Source: a virus
Reading direction: 5' to 3' (one strand)
IMG/VR virus record: IMGVR_UViG_3300023273_001536
Coordinates: 1-30,566 of that record
Length of the DNA: 30,566 nucleotides
Shown: positions 1 through 6,715 of the stretch, one piece after another
Layout of the letters: each line of letters begins with the position of its first letter
How positions within the stretch are numbered: position 1 is the first letter of the stretch
Notes under the pieces: generated by a model
What the model was told of the DNA's origin: nothing
Seen by the model: the letters and a program-made list of their open reading frames with translations, nothing else
Databases searched by the model: none
Position numbers and translations under genes: made by a program

Positions 1-1670
1 GATTAGCTGAGTATATTGAAGAATCAGCAATTAACGAAGGTATTCATCCTAAAATTAAGAAAGCTATCAAGGCTGTTGAGAAAGGTGAAACCGTTTATGG
101 TGAGAATATCAGATTCCCTGGTAGATTTAAGATTATAGAATTTTCACCGACTGGATCAATGGCTACAGTAGACTATGAAGATGGTAAAGGACCAATGGAC
201 ATGGTTTCAATGAATATTAAGCTTGATTCTTTACAGTTTGAATCAGTAACTACAGAGGGTAGAGCATTTGTTGCGGCTGCTAAAAAAGCAAAAGACGATG
301 GAGACAAAGAATTTGAATTTGATGGTAAAAAATATCCAGTAACAATTAAAGAAGGTAGAGCATTTGTTGCGGCTGCTAAAAAAGCAAAAGATGCTGGAGA
401 TAAAGAATTTGAATTTGACGGTAAAAAATATCCAGTAACAATTAAAGAGGATAGAGCAGTAAGTGAAGGTAAAGAAGAAAAAGAAGCTAAAAATATTTTA
501 CTAGATCTTTTAGGAGAATATGATCCATGGGAATTAGCTGACATGTTACCTGATGATGCTAGAGAAACAGTTGCAACTTATGGACATAAGGGTGCTAAGG
601 CTGAAAAAATAGCAACTGCATTATTATCAATGGCTCAAAATGGAGAATTTGAATCAAAGAGAAACAAAAAAGAGGACAAATTCATATATGAGTCTTTTAA
701 ATCATATGTACAATCTTTAAGTAATAACACAGTTAATGAAGCATTTAAGTCTTCAAAGCTACAGTCTATTCTAGCAGGTGCAAAATCAATGCCAAAGAAT
801 CTAGCAAAGTCATTTTATTCAATGTCAAAACTTCAACTAGATAAAATTGAAGATATTGATATTATTGAAATGGATCCAATTTCTGCTAAAAAAGAAAAAA
901 GAAATAGAGCTGTATATTTTTACTTTACAACAAACGAAAAAGAAAACCCATATGCAAAGTCATATTCATATGGTGTAAAAAGTATTCCTGGAAACACACT
1001 ACTTGCAATGACAGATGGCAAGAATCAATGGTTATCTACGGGATGGATGCGAGGTGAATCAACAGTAACAACTTCAAAAAGAGATGATAGTATAGGATTC
1101 TCAAAATCAAGTACACAGGATGAATGGGGTTCAGGAATATCAAGTCTAACAAAAGTTGCAGAATTAGCCGACAGAGCGTATGTATTAGATCTTGACGTAC
1201 TAGATGCAAGATACTCATCATCTGCAAAAAGAACTGAAAGAGAGCAATCTAAAAAAGGAGCAATTGCCTTCAAGTCTGATAAAGATTTTAGAAAAGAAAA
1301 TAAGGACAGATACCACACAATTCTTGCAAATCGAGCAGCACAAATGCCAATAGACGCTGAAGTTTTAAAGGCCATTGATGTTGTTGCTGAGCAAATTAAA
1401 AATGGAATTGCTAATAAAGAAACATCTAAATACGGTGAACCGATTATTGGAACAGATCCTAAAGGAAGAAGTGTTTCTTTAAGAGATGCTTCGAACGCAA
1501 TGTCAAATCTATTAGATGACTTTAGAAGATACGTAGACTATACAAATAACGCAGAACAAGAAAAGAATGCTGGATATGAAGGTAGTTATTACGAAAGAGA
1601 AGTTAAGAACTATGCAAAGTCTATTAAAGATAGAATTAAAAAGATTCAAAATATGGACTATGTCTGGTAA
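1..1670 (+). CDS. Unknown phage protein with 32-residue tandem repeat, 5'-truncated by window edge
   Basis: The frame is open from base 3 with no stop, so the ATG at 159 is probably internal and the true start lies upstream of the window. The first visible residues, LAEYIEESAINEG, resemble the end of the capsid-targeting N-termini found on the next genes (hydrophobic-x-E cleavage-like sites). A 32-residue block (EGRAFVAAAKKAK... ending KKYPVTIK) occurs twice in tandem, with a partial third start. The middle of the protein has a second similar segment (FIYESFKSYVQ... TVNEAF). The C-terminal half is mixed alpha/beta with no motif I recognise. By position, directly before a run of capsid-targeted small proteins, it could be an internal head or core protein; that is inference. 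A short weak terminator-like hairpin follows the stop. Confidence 0.75.
   Translation, partial: LAEYIEESAINEGIHPKIKKAIKAVEKGETVYGENIRFPGRFKIIEFSPTGSMATVDYEDGKGPMDMVSMNIKLDSLQFESVTTEGRAFVAAAKKAKDDGDKEFEFDGKKYPVTIKEGRAFVAAAKKAKDAGDKEFEFDGKKYPVTIKEDRAVSEGKEEKEAKNILLDLLGEYDPWELADMLPDDARETVATYGHKGAKAEKIATALLSMAQNGEFESKRNKKEDKFIYESFKSYVQSLSNNTVNEAFKSSKLQSILAGAKSMPKNLAKSFYSMSKLQLDKIEDIDIIEMDPISAKKEKRNRAVYFYFTTNEKENPYAKSYSYGVKSIPGNTLLAMTDGKNQWLSTGWMRGESTVTTSKRDDSIGFSKSSTQDEWGSGISSLTKVAELADRAYVLDLDVLDARYSSSAKRTEREQSKKGAIAFKSDKDFRKENKDRYHTILANRAAQMPIDAEVLKAIDVVAEQIKNGIANKETSKYGEPIIGTDPKGRSVSLRDASNAMSNLLDDFRRYVDYTNNAEQEKNAGYEGSYYEREVKNYAKSIKDRIKKIQNMDYVW
255..446 (+). repeat. Two tandem 96-bp units coding a 32-residue repeat
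   Basis: Unit 1 is 255-350 and unit 2 is 351-446; they differ at only a few bases. Each encodes E-G-R-A-F-V-A-A-A-K-K-A-K followed by an acidic stretch and GKKYPVTIK. The first residues of a third copy (EDRAV) follow. The units are in frame, so gain or loss would preserve the protein. Confidence 0.9.
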
Positions 1671-1689
1671 ACTTAAAAAAGTTTTTTTT
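1669..1689 (+). terminator. Weak AT-rich intrinsic terminator
   Basis: AAACTT (1669-1674), loop AAAA, AAGTTT (1679-1684), then a T run to 1689. The stem is only 6 bp and AT-rich, so efficiency is doubtful. It overlaps the stop codon of the upstream gene. Confidence 0.4.
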
Positions 1690-1737
1690 GAGTATTGGAT
1701 TAAACCATGGCACTCATTGTAATCAAAACATTATATT

Positions 1738-2394
1738 ATGAAACACGTAGAATTATTCGAACAATTTATTAGTGAGAATACCACTAAACTAACAGAAGCA
1801 CTTGATGCAGGTGTAGTTACTAAAGTAGTTAAGTTGCAATTTGATATTAGCGATGAGATTAAAATAGACGATGAGGTTCTATTAGCCTTGGGCCCAGATG
1901 CAGTCGGTATGTTCTCAATCGCGGAAGATATTGAAAAGTGGACAGGCTTAAAAAAGGCCGAGGCTGAGGCATATGATACTAAACCTACTGATGCATTTCT
2001 TTATGGTATGTCTAACGTAATGAACGGCGGCGCTGATATGTTTTTGTGGATAACTATGGATCGTTTAAAAGGCGAGGCTGAAGCAAGCGGTAGCTTATTC
2101 GCTGCAATGATGGATGTTTTACCGCATGAGTGTTTTCACCTAGCTAAAAAAGTATTAGCTCGTCATCAAGCTAAAAAATTAGGAGTTTCTCTTAAAGGTG
2201 ATGAGTGGATTAAACATGACTATGGTCAAGGAGAATACACGTGGCCTTCAGAAGGTGATCATAAGGATCCAATGGTAGTTATGAGCGAAGAAGACTTTGC
2301 ATGGGTATATGGTTATATTACAAAAGCCGTAGCTCCTGTGTTTATTGAATTGGGTAAAACAATAATTCCTGAAATAGAAAATTTTGAAATATGA
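1738..2394 (+). CDS. Putative capsid-targeted internal protein with HExxH metallopeptidase motif
   Basis: A 218-residue protein. The N-terminus MKHVELFEQFISEN matches the pattern of T4 capsid targeting sequences (MKTYQEFIAEA on the internal proteins IPI-III and Alt), with I-S-E as a likely prohead-protease cut after residue 13. Residues 130-134 are HECFH (bases 2125-2139) in a helical context (LPHECFHLAKKVLARH), the zincin HExxH signature: two His zinc ligands plus catalytic Glu. A downstream SEEDFAWVYGY could supply a gluzincin-type third ligand. There is no signal peptide. The family resemblance is only at motif level. If both elements are real, it would be a protease carried in the head and injected with the DNA. 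Its stop overlaps the next start (ATGA). Confidence 0.75.
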   Translation: MKHVELFEQFISENTTKLTEALDAGVVTKVVKLQFDISDEIKIDDEVLLALGPDAVGMFSIAEDIEKWTGLKKAEAEAYDTKPTDAFLYGMSNVMNGGADMFLWITMDRLKGEAEASGSLFAAMMDVLPHECFHLAKKVLARHQAKKLGVSLKGDEWIKHDYGQGEYTWPSEGDHKDPMVVMSEEDFAWVYGYITKAVAPVFIELGKTIIPEIENFEI

Positions 2395-2681
2395 AACACG
2401 TAAAATTATTTGAACAATTCATTAACGAAGAAAAAATCAACGTTAAGAAAGAAGTTAAGAGACTTAAAAAAATGGGATACGATGCTTCAGAATGGGGTGA
2501 TGGTATTATGGTTGACGGTGTAGATGCACCAAATCCGGATTGGGATGGAAAGGTAACAATGGTTTGGGACGAAGAAGGTATTTACAGCGATGATGAAAGA
2601 TATACTGGAAACGATCATAGTTATGATAAATTCCTAGATATAATCGAGTATCCAGAGGACACTAAAGACGAGTGGGAATAA
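2391..2681 (+). CDS. Small acidic putative capsid-targeted internal protein
   Basis: A 96-residue protein whose start overlaps the previous stop by 4 bases. The N-terminus MKHVKLFEQFINEE is nearly identical to that of the upstream gene and has an I-N-E cleavage-like site at residue 13. After it come a basic helix (VKKEVKRLKKMGYD) and an acidic, Trp-rich C-terminal half rich in D, E, G and W. No catalytic motif is visible. By analogy with T4 internal proteins it could be a small effector or inhibitor ejected with the DNA. The function is unknown; the assignment rests on the shared N-terminus and its cluster. Confidence 0.75.
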   Translation: MKHVKLFEQFINEEKINVKKEVKRLKKMGYDASEWGDGIMVDGVDAPNPDWDGKVTMVWDEEGIYSDDERYTGNDHSYDKFLDIIEYPEDTKDEWE

Positions 2682-2720
2682 ATTGTAAAAAATACGATTT
2701 AAAAATAAATTTAGCAATCA

Positions 2721-3155
2721 ATGGAAGATAATGTAGAAGAAATGAACATAACACTAGCAAGTGTTGGTGGTATGGGAGCTGTAAAACTTCCAACTTCTAC
2801 TGAGTACACAGGTACCGGAGATGTTCCAGCAGGTCAAGGAGATGCTAAAGAAGAATTTAAGAAAAAAAGAAAAAAGAAAAAAATGAAAAATATTCAGACT
2901 TTTGAATCATTTATTTCAGAAGAGTATGTAGAGCTTGCTGGATTTGATACATTTACAGAAAGGCTAATTGAAGAGTTTAAAGATTGGTATAAAGAAACTG
3001 CAAATAATTGGGAAGATTTTTCAAAAAATATGGCCGAAGATTCGGTTGATGAAGCTGCAAAAAATGCACAGATGGAAATCTTAGCATATCTTTCAAATGA
3101 AATGAATAAGGTGATTACCGATAGAAAGTATCGAGTAAAGGCAGACTTTAAATAA
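2721..3155 (+). CDS. Small protein joining a capsid-like N-terminal motif to a capsid-targeting sequence
   Basis: A 144-residue frame. Residues 16-24, GGMGAVKLP, followed by TSTEYTGTGD, mirror a stretch of the major capsid protein in this window (GGMGAVTLP..., its residues 63-71, also followed by a GSGD turn). A strongly basic run (KKKRKKKK) leads to an internal methionine (base 2883) that opens MKNIQTFESFISEE, a variant of the capsid-targeting N-terminus seen on the neighbours. The frame may therefore be one fused product, or the true internal-protein start may be 2883, leaving a 90-residue product and an upstream coding remnant. The remainder is helical and acidic with no motif I know. An A-rich purine tract lies before both starts, so the leader does not decide between them. 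Confidence 0.65.
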   Translation: MEDNVEEMNITLASVGGMGAVKLPTSTEYTGTGDVPAGQGDAKEEFKKKRKKKKMKNIQTFESFISEEYVELAGFDTFTERLIEEFKDWYKETANNWEDFSKNMAEDSVDEAAKNAQMEILAYLSNEMNKVITDRKYRVKADFK

Positions 3156-3166
3156 AAACTATATAA

Positions 3167-3204
3167 ATGAAACATATAAAACTATTTGAAGCATTTGTAA
3201 ATGA
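3167..3204 (+). repeat. Copy 1 of a 38-bp exact repeat encoding the targeting leader
   Basis: These bases are identical to 3421-3458, starting at the ATG of each gene and ending inside the codon after the V-N-E site. Identity at wobble positions points to recent duplication or gene conversion rather than protein-level convergence. Confidence 0.9.
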
Positions 3205-3418
3205 GTCTAGTGGTAGAATACCAACTACTCTTTATCCTTCTGAGTTTAGACAATATTTCTCAGATATAAACTATGACACTCTAAAGCGTCAATATGATAG
3301 AGATACTCAACCAGAAGTTGCACAAGCTGACAATGGAAAATGGTATGAAGTATCATCTCATTATAATAAATCAGGAGATAGAGTTGTTAAATTAAAGTCC
3401 GTTAAGGCCCCTAAATAA
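3167..3418 (+). CDS. Small putative capsid-targeted internal protein
   Basis: An 83-residue protein beginning MKHIKLFEAFVNESS, a capsid-targeting-like leader with a V-N-E|S cleavage-like site. The mature part would be about 70 residues, rich in Tyr, Arg and Lys, including YPSEFRQYFSDINYD and a C-terminal stretch that looks like beta strands (KWYEVSSHYNKSGDRVVKLK). No enzymatic motif is visible. Its first 38 coding bases are identical to those of the next gene, indicating a recently copied or recombined leader cassette. It sits 2 bases before that gene, so the two are probably co-transcribed. Function unknown. Confidence 0.72.
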   Translation: MKHIKLFEAFVNESSGRIPTTLYPSEFRQYFSDINYDTLKRQYDRDTQPEVAQADNGKWYEVSSHYNKSGDRVVKLKSVKAPK

Positions 3419-3420
3419 TC

Positions 3421-3458
3421 ATGAAACATATAAAACTATTTGAAGCATTTGTAAATGA
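3421..3458 (+). repeat. Copy 2 of the 38-bp exact repeat encoding the targeting leader
   Basis: Second copy of the repeat at 3167-3204. The match breaks immediately after the putative cleavage site, where the two proteins become unrelated. Confidence 0.9.
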
Positions 3459-3738
3459 ATCAGCAATTGATGCACTTGCTAGCGAGATTAAAAACGCTGA
3501 AGTATATGACGCACTTTCTGATGAAAGTACAGTAAATGCAAGGTCGACTACTAAAACATGGGACGATGGAGTTCCAGTTCTAAAATATATTGCTAGAGCA
3601 TCTAAAAAGTCTGTAAAATTACCGAAAAAGTTTAAAGTAGTAGATGATTCTGAATATGGATGGTGGTATTTTCAAATTGGAAACACATGGTATGGAATAG
3701 AACAATCTGATTATAGCACTCCTCCATTTGAGTACTAA
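3421..3738 (+). CDS. Small putative capsid-targeted internal protein
   Basis: A 105-residue protein with the same leader as the gene before it (MKHIKLFEAFVNES), then an unrelated body: a short acidic helix followed by probable beta strands and a Trp/Tyr-rich end (YGWWYFQIGNTWYGIEQSD). The identical leader on different bodies fits a modular design, as in the variable internal-protein loci of T4 relatives. No catalytic residues stand out. It is the last gene before a strong terminator at 3762, so it closes the cluster. Function unknown. Confidence 0.72.
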   Translation: MKHIKLFEAFVNESAIDALASEIKNAEVYDALSDESTVNARSTTKTWDDGVPVLKYIARASKKSVKLPKKFKVVDDSEYGWWYFQIGNTWYGIEQSDYSTPPFEY

Positions 3739-3761
3739 TTTAAAATAGTTTTAAAATATTT

Positions 3762-3791
3762 AAGCCGAGATTTTTTAGTCTCGGCTTTTTT
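3762..3791 (+). terminator. Strong intrinsic terminator after the internal-protein cluster
   Basis: AAGCCGAGA (3762-3770), loop TTTTTTAG, TCTCGGCTT (3779-3787), running into a T tract to 3791. A perfect 9-bp stem with a GC-rich core. It separates the late-type cluster from the metabolic genes downstream. Confidence 0.9.
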
Positions 3792-3834
3792 GTTTATATT
3801 AGCTTAGGAAACAAGTGTGAACCTTCTTCTATAA

Positions 3835-3850
3835 CTATAGAATTCTATAG
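3835..3850 (+). promoter_or_regulatory. 16-bp perfect palindrome with repeated CTATAG, possible operator
   Basis: CTATAGAATTCTATAG is a perfect palindrome followed directly by another CTATAG (3851-3856), 10 bases before the ATG at 3866. It lies in the only intergenic space upstream of the three-gene mgsA cluster. No T tract follows, so it is not a terminator. Binding of a regulator is inference. Confidence 0.35.
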
Positions 3851-3865
3851 CTATAGAACATTGAT

Positions 3866-4174
3866 ATGATAACAGGAGTACAACCAAAAATATTGCTAGA
3901 ACACGAAGAGATGAATTGGGAACTTGTTCGCTCGCATGATGGATTAACTAAGCGTTCAAGTAAAATCCTTTGGATTGAATGGAATGAGGACGGTACCTTT
4001 AAAGATAAACATAATACTCCTGAAATAGAGAGGTCTCTGATCATGTCTCCATTTAACCAATTTTTCACATGGCAAACTACTACAATTACTGAATTAATTG
4101 AGGCCACTGATGACTTAATTAGGTTTAAAACTAGAAATAGTGAATATGAACTACGTAAAATAGTAAATGAATGA
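3866..4174 (+). CDS. Conserved-looking hypothetical protein
   Basis: A 102-residue protein, first of three overlapping genes. It has an N-terminal helical part, a basic centre (GLTKRSSKILWIEWNEDG) and a C-terminal strand-turn-strand ending FKTRNSEYELRKIVNE. No membrane segment, signal or catalytic motif is visible. The SEYEL ending is reminiscent of small uncharacterised phage proteins, but I cannot name a family. Its stop overlaps the methylglyoxal synthase start by 4 bases (ATGA), so the two are probably translationally coupled. Confidence 0.65.
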   Translation: MITGVQPKILLEHEEMNWELVRSHDGLTKRSSKILWIEWNEDGTFKDKHNTPEIERSLIMSPFNQFFTWQTTTITELIEATDDLIRFKTRNSEYELRKIVNE

Positions 4175-4554
4175 AAATAGCACTAGTAGCCCATGATGGA
4201 AAAAAGGCAGATATGGTTGCTTTTGTAATGAAGAGACTAGACTTCTTCAACCGGGAAGACGTAAAACTTGTAGCAACTGGAACTACGGGAGCAAGCATCT
4301 TGCATGCTGGCGTGGAAAAAGTAGAGCGGGTAAATAGTGGTCCTCTTGGTGGTGATGCAGAAATAGGAGCAATGGTTGCTCGTGGTGAAATGGATGCAGT
4401 TGTGTTTTTTAGAGATCCTCTCGACAAACACCCACATGATGTTGACATTTCAATGTTGATGAGACTTTGTGACGTACATAATGTCCCATTAGCAACTAAT
4501 TATAAAGCAGCACATATAATAATTTTATATCTTAGTAAAAATGATGTATCTTAG
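4171..4554 (+). CDS. mgsA: Methylglyoxal synthase
   Basis: A 127-residue protein matching the MgsA family (Escherichia coli enzyme about 152 residues). The family converts dihydroxyacetone phosphate to methylglyoxal and phosphate, bypassing lower glycolysis. Visible signatures are IALVAHD (His8-Asp9, then Lys12), ATGTTG (35-40), SGPLGGD (56-62) with Asp62 at the position of the catalytic Asp71 of E. coli, FFRDPL (Asp82 = Asp91), and HPHDVD with His89 and Asp92 at the positions of His98 and Asp101. LATNYKAAHIII completes the fold. Every residue I know to be catalytic or phosphate-binding appears present; the E. coli N- and C-terminal tails are trimmed. It overlaps both neighbours. It may act on host sugar-phosphate metabolism as an auxiliary metabolic gene; that role is inference. 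Confidence 0.93.
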   Translation: MKIALVAHDGKKADMVAFVMKRLDFFNREDVKLVATGTTGASILHAGVEKVERVNSGPLGGDAEIGAMVARGEMDAVVFFRDPLDKHPHDVDISMLMRLCDVHNVPLATNYKAAHIIILYLSKNDVS

Positions 4555-5116
4555 ATTTTTTATTGTAAAGTTTTTAGAAGCAATTGGAGCACTTTTAGGT
4601 ATTCTTCTCTTTCCTTTGGTATACTTATTAAGACGCCAAATTGATAATAATCCAAGGCTATTTAAGGTGTTAGGTCTCTGGTATTTAACAAATCAAGATG
4701 AGCCAAGCCACCTTGAAAACTGGTATGGTTTTTATGAATTAAGACCTGAAGTTGCAGACATTCTATATGAATACAATAGAATGACGAAGTGGGAGCGTTT
4801 TTCCCAGTCATTTGAATGGGTAGCTATGCGAAATCCAGCATGGCAGCTAAAGTTAGCTTTGGCAAAAAAAACAAATGGAGACATTATTGAGATTAGAGTA
4901 CATAATGTCATAGGTGAAGAAGGTGGCATGATATGGAGAGATAAAACAGTTACAGGTCTGCAATTTGCAACATTTTATATCAGAGGACACAAGCACTTTA
5001 GATACAGTTGGACTAAAAAAATCGCTGGAAGATGGGTCAACTTAATGTTAGGAACAAAACAGGGAAGATATGTTTCTAAATTTAGAGTATTTAATGAATT
5101 AGGAAGATGGGGATAA
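4541..5116 (+). CDS. Putative membrane-anchored hypothetical protein
   Basis: A 191-residue protein whose start overlaps the end of mgsA by 14 bases; the ATG at 4544 is an equally possible start. Residues about 5-30 (FFIVKFLEAIGALLGILLFPLVY, then RR) form one hydrophobic segment followed by basic residues, consistent with a single N-terminal membrane span and the rest in the cytoplasm. The body contains a Trp- and Tyr-rich region and an MRNPAWQL segment (family of phage proteins with an RNPAW-like motif, function unknown to me), then beta-rich sequence ending GRWG. Location in the inner membrane is inference. It is the third member of the small cluster with mgsA. Confidence 0.7.
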   Translation: MMYLRFFIVKFLEAIGALLGILLFPLVYLLRRQIDNNPRLFKVLGLWYLTNQDEPSHLENWYGFYELRPEVADILYEYNRMTKWERFSQSFEWVAMRNPAWQLKLALAKKTNGDIIEIRVHNVIGEEGGMIWRDKTVTGLQFATFYIRGHKHFRYSWTKKIAGRWVNLMLGTKQGRYVSKFRVFNELGRWG

Positions 5117-5191
5117 ATATTTTACAATCGGTTTAGAAACAGTCTTACATCTATTAATATAACTTAAACATTAACTTAGAAAAAAAATCAA

Positions 5192-6592
5192 ATGCTATTA
5201 GACATCGAGCAAAAGGACCAAGAAATAATTGTATCGTATTATAATAAAGAAGGAAAAGTAGCATTTAAAAGATACCCGGTAAGTCAATTTGAAAATTGGG
5301 TAGTAACAGAAGAAACAGATAAATGGCGCGACCAGAATTTTGTAAATTGGGACGGTCGCCCAATTAAAAGACAAAGGGCGAGATCTTTTAATAAGTTCTC
5401 GCTTGTCTATTTTATGGATTCTCTTCCTGAAAGCGATCAAGAAGAAATATTTGCATTTAATATGCCAAAAACATATTTTGTTGATATTGAGACTGAGATT
5501 GTTGATGGCTTTCCAAAAGCAGAAGAGGCAAAGAGTAGAATTCTTACCTTTTCAATAATCACACCTGATCGCAAGGCAATAGTTCTTGGCTTAGATGATT
5601 TATCTAGCGAGCAAATTAAAAAGATTGAAGAGAACACTAATAAACACTTCGAGAAGTACGATCAAGACTGGGAGTTCTCTTATTATAAATTCAAGGATGA
5701 ATATAATATGCTATATACATTCTTGCATAAGTTTTTGCCTAAGTTTCCTATGATGACGGGCTGGAACTTTATTAACTATGACTGGCAATATATTGTAAAT
5801 CGATGTAAAAGGTTACAACTTGACCTAACTGAAATAGCGGTCACCGGTGCTCTTGATAAAAATGATAGTAGGCCTTTACATATGGGTATTCTTGATTATA
5901 TGCAACTTTACGATAAATATGACAGATCTGTTAAAGTCAAAGAATCAAATAAACTTGATTTTGTTTCTGGCCAAGTTCTCGATGTTGCAAAAATTAAATA
6001 TACTGGAGGATTGCAAGATCTTTATCAGAATGATTTTCAAAAATATGTTTATTATAACGTAGTCGATTCAATTTTGGTTTATTATATCGATCAAAAGTTA
6101 AAATCAATGGAAGTTATTATGACCCTTGCAACAATCACAAAAATGCCTTTGTATAAAGCAGCTTCACCAGTTGCTGTAACCGAAGCTCTAATGGCTCGAA
6201 AAATGGCAGAACTAAATCGAAAAATTGGAGTAGATTATAGTCAAGAAGATAATAAAAAAGATGGTAAATATGCAGGTGCTTTTGTAAAGCAGCCTATTGT
6301 TGGTTACTATTCCGGTGTAAGTGCATTTGACTTTGCGTCTCTATATCCTTCGGTAATGAGACAATTTAATATTTCACCAGATGCATATGTTGATATTATT
6401 CCAACAAATGAAATCAAAGAACGTCGCAAAAATACTGAGGAGATTGTTTGTGAAAATGGAGTAGTATATAAAAAGGAAGACTCAATTCTAAAAAAGATTC
6501 TTAGCGATCTTTATTCTCAACGTAAAGAATACAAAGCAACGTCATATGAATTTTATGAAAAAGCACATGAACTTAAAAAAAAATTTAGGTAA
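5192..6592 (+). CDS. 43A: DNA polymerase part A (family B, gp43 N-terminal portion: exonuclease and motif A)
   Basis: A 466-residue N-terminal piece of a T4-type family B replicative polymerase. Proofreading exonuclease motifs are in order: Exo I FVDIETE (Asp98, Glu100), Exo II GWNFINYDWQYI (Asp197) and Exo III YNVVDSI (Tyr288, Asp292). Palm motif A follows, DFASLYPSVMR (metal-binding Asp380, SLYPS at 383-387). The protein ends after QRKEYKATSYEFYEKAHEL, inside the fingers domain and before motif B. Motifs B and C are encoded by a separate gene about 3.9 kb downstream. T4 gp43 is about 900 residues; parts A and B together give 866. The break falls in a loop region, so reassembly into an active enzyme is plausible. 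Split gp43 is known in some T4-related Aeromonas phages. Confidence 0.93.
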   Translation: MLLDIEQKDQEIIVSYYNKEGKVAFKRYPVSQFENWVVTEETDKWRDQNFVNWDGRPIKRQRARSFNKFSLVYFMDSLPESDQEEIFAFNMPKTYFVDIETEIVDGFPKAEEAKSRILTFSIITPDRKAIVLGLDDLSSEQIKKIEENTNKHFEKYDQDWEFSYYKFKDEYNMLYTFLHKFLPKFPMMTGWNFINYDWQYIVNRCKRLQLDLTEIAVTGALDKNDSRPLHMGILDYMQLYDKYDRSVKVKESNKLDFVSGQVLDVAKIKYTGGLQDLYQNDFQKYVYYNVVDSILVYYIDQKLKSMEVIMTLATITKMPLYKAASPVAVTEALMARKMAELNRKIGVDYSQEDNKKDGKYAGAFVKQPIVGYYSGVSAFDFASLYPSVMRQFNISPDAYVDIIPTNEIKERRKNTEEIVCENGVVYKKEDSILKKILSDLYSQRKEYKATSYEFYEKAHELKKKFR

Positions 6593-6620
6593 TACTGTGC
6601 ACTTCGCTTGAAGGTTTCTG

Positions 6621-6630
6621 AATATATAAA
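6621..6630 (+). promoter_or_regulatory. AATATATAAA box, candidate phage promoter element
   Basis: Same box as found before several late genes in this window. Here it lies only 25 bases before a terminator and 85 bases before nrdB, so if active it would make a short RNA or read through the terminator. Confidence 0.25.
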
Positions 6631-6654
6631 AAACATAGAAATCAACAAGCATAG

Positions 6655-6687
6655 GGTCTAAAAATATTTTGTATTTAGACCTTTTTT
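6655..6687 (+). terminator. Intrinsic terminator after polymerase part A
   Basis: GGTCTAAA (6655-6662), 11-base loop, TTTAGACC (6674-6681), then TTTTTT (6682-6687). A perfect 8-bp stem. It separates polymerase part A from the nrdB-nrdA operon. Confidence 0.8.
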
Positions 6688-6715
6688 AGTCTAAAAAATA
6701 AGGTAATATAAGAAT

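Noticed and set aside
173-544. 123-codon minus-strand frame containing a repeat
   Set aside because: Its repeat is just the complement of the 96-bp tandem repeat in the + strand gene.
2680-2700. 8-bp AT-rich hairpin after the 96-residue gene
   Set aside because: No T tract follows and the stem is weak with a wobble pair; not supported as a terminator.
6575-6583. Nine-A run near the end of polymerase part A as a programmed frameshift site
   Set aside because: Both shifted frames meet stops at once or shortly after and none leads to motif B sequence.
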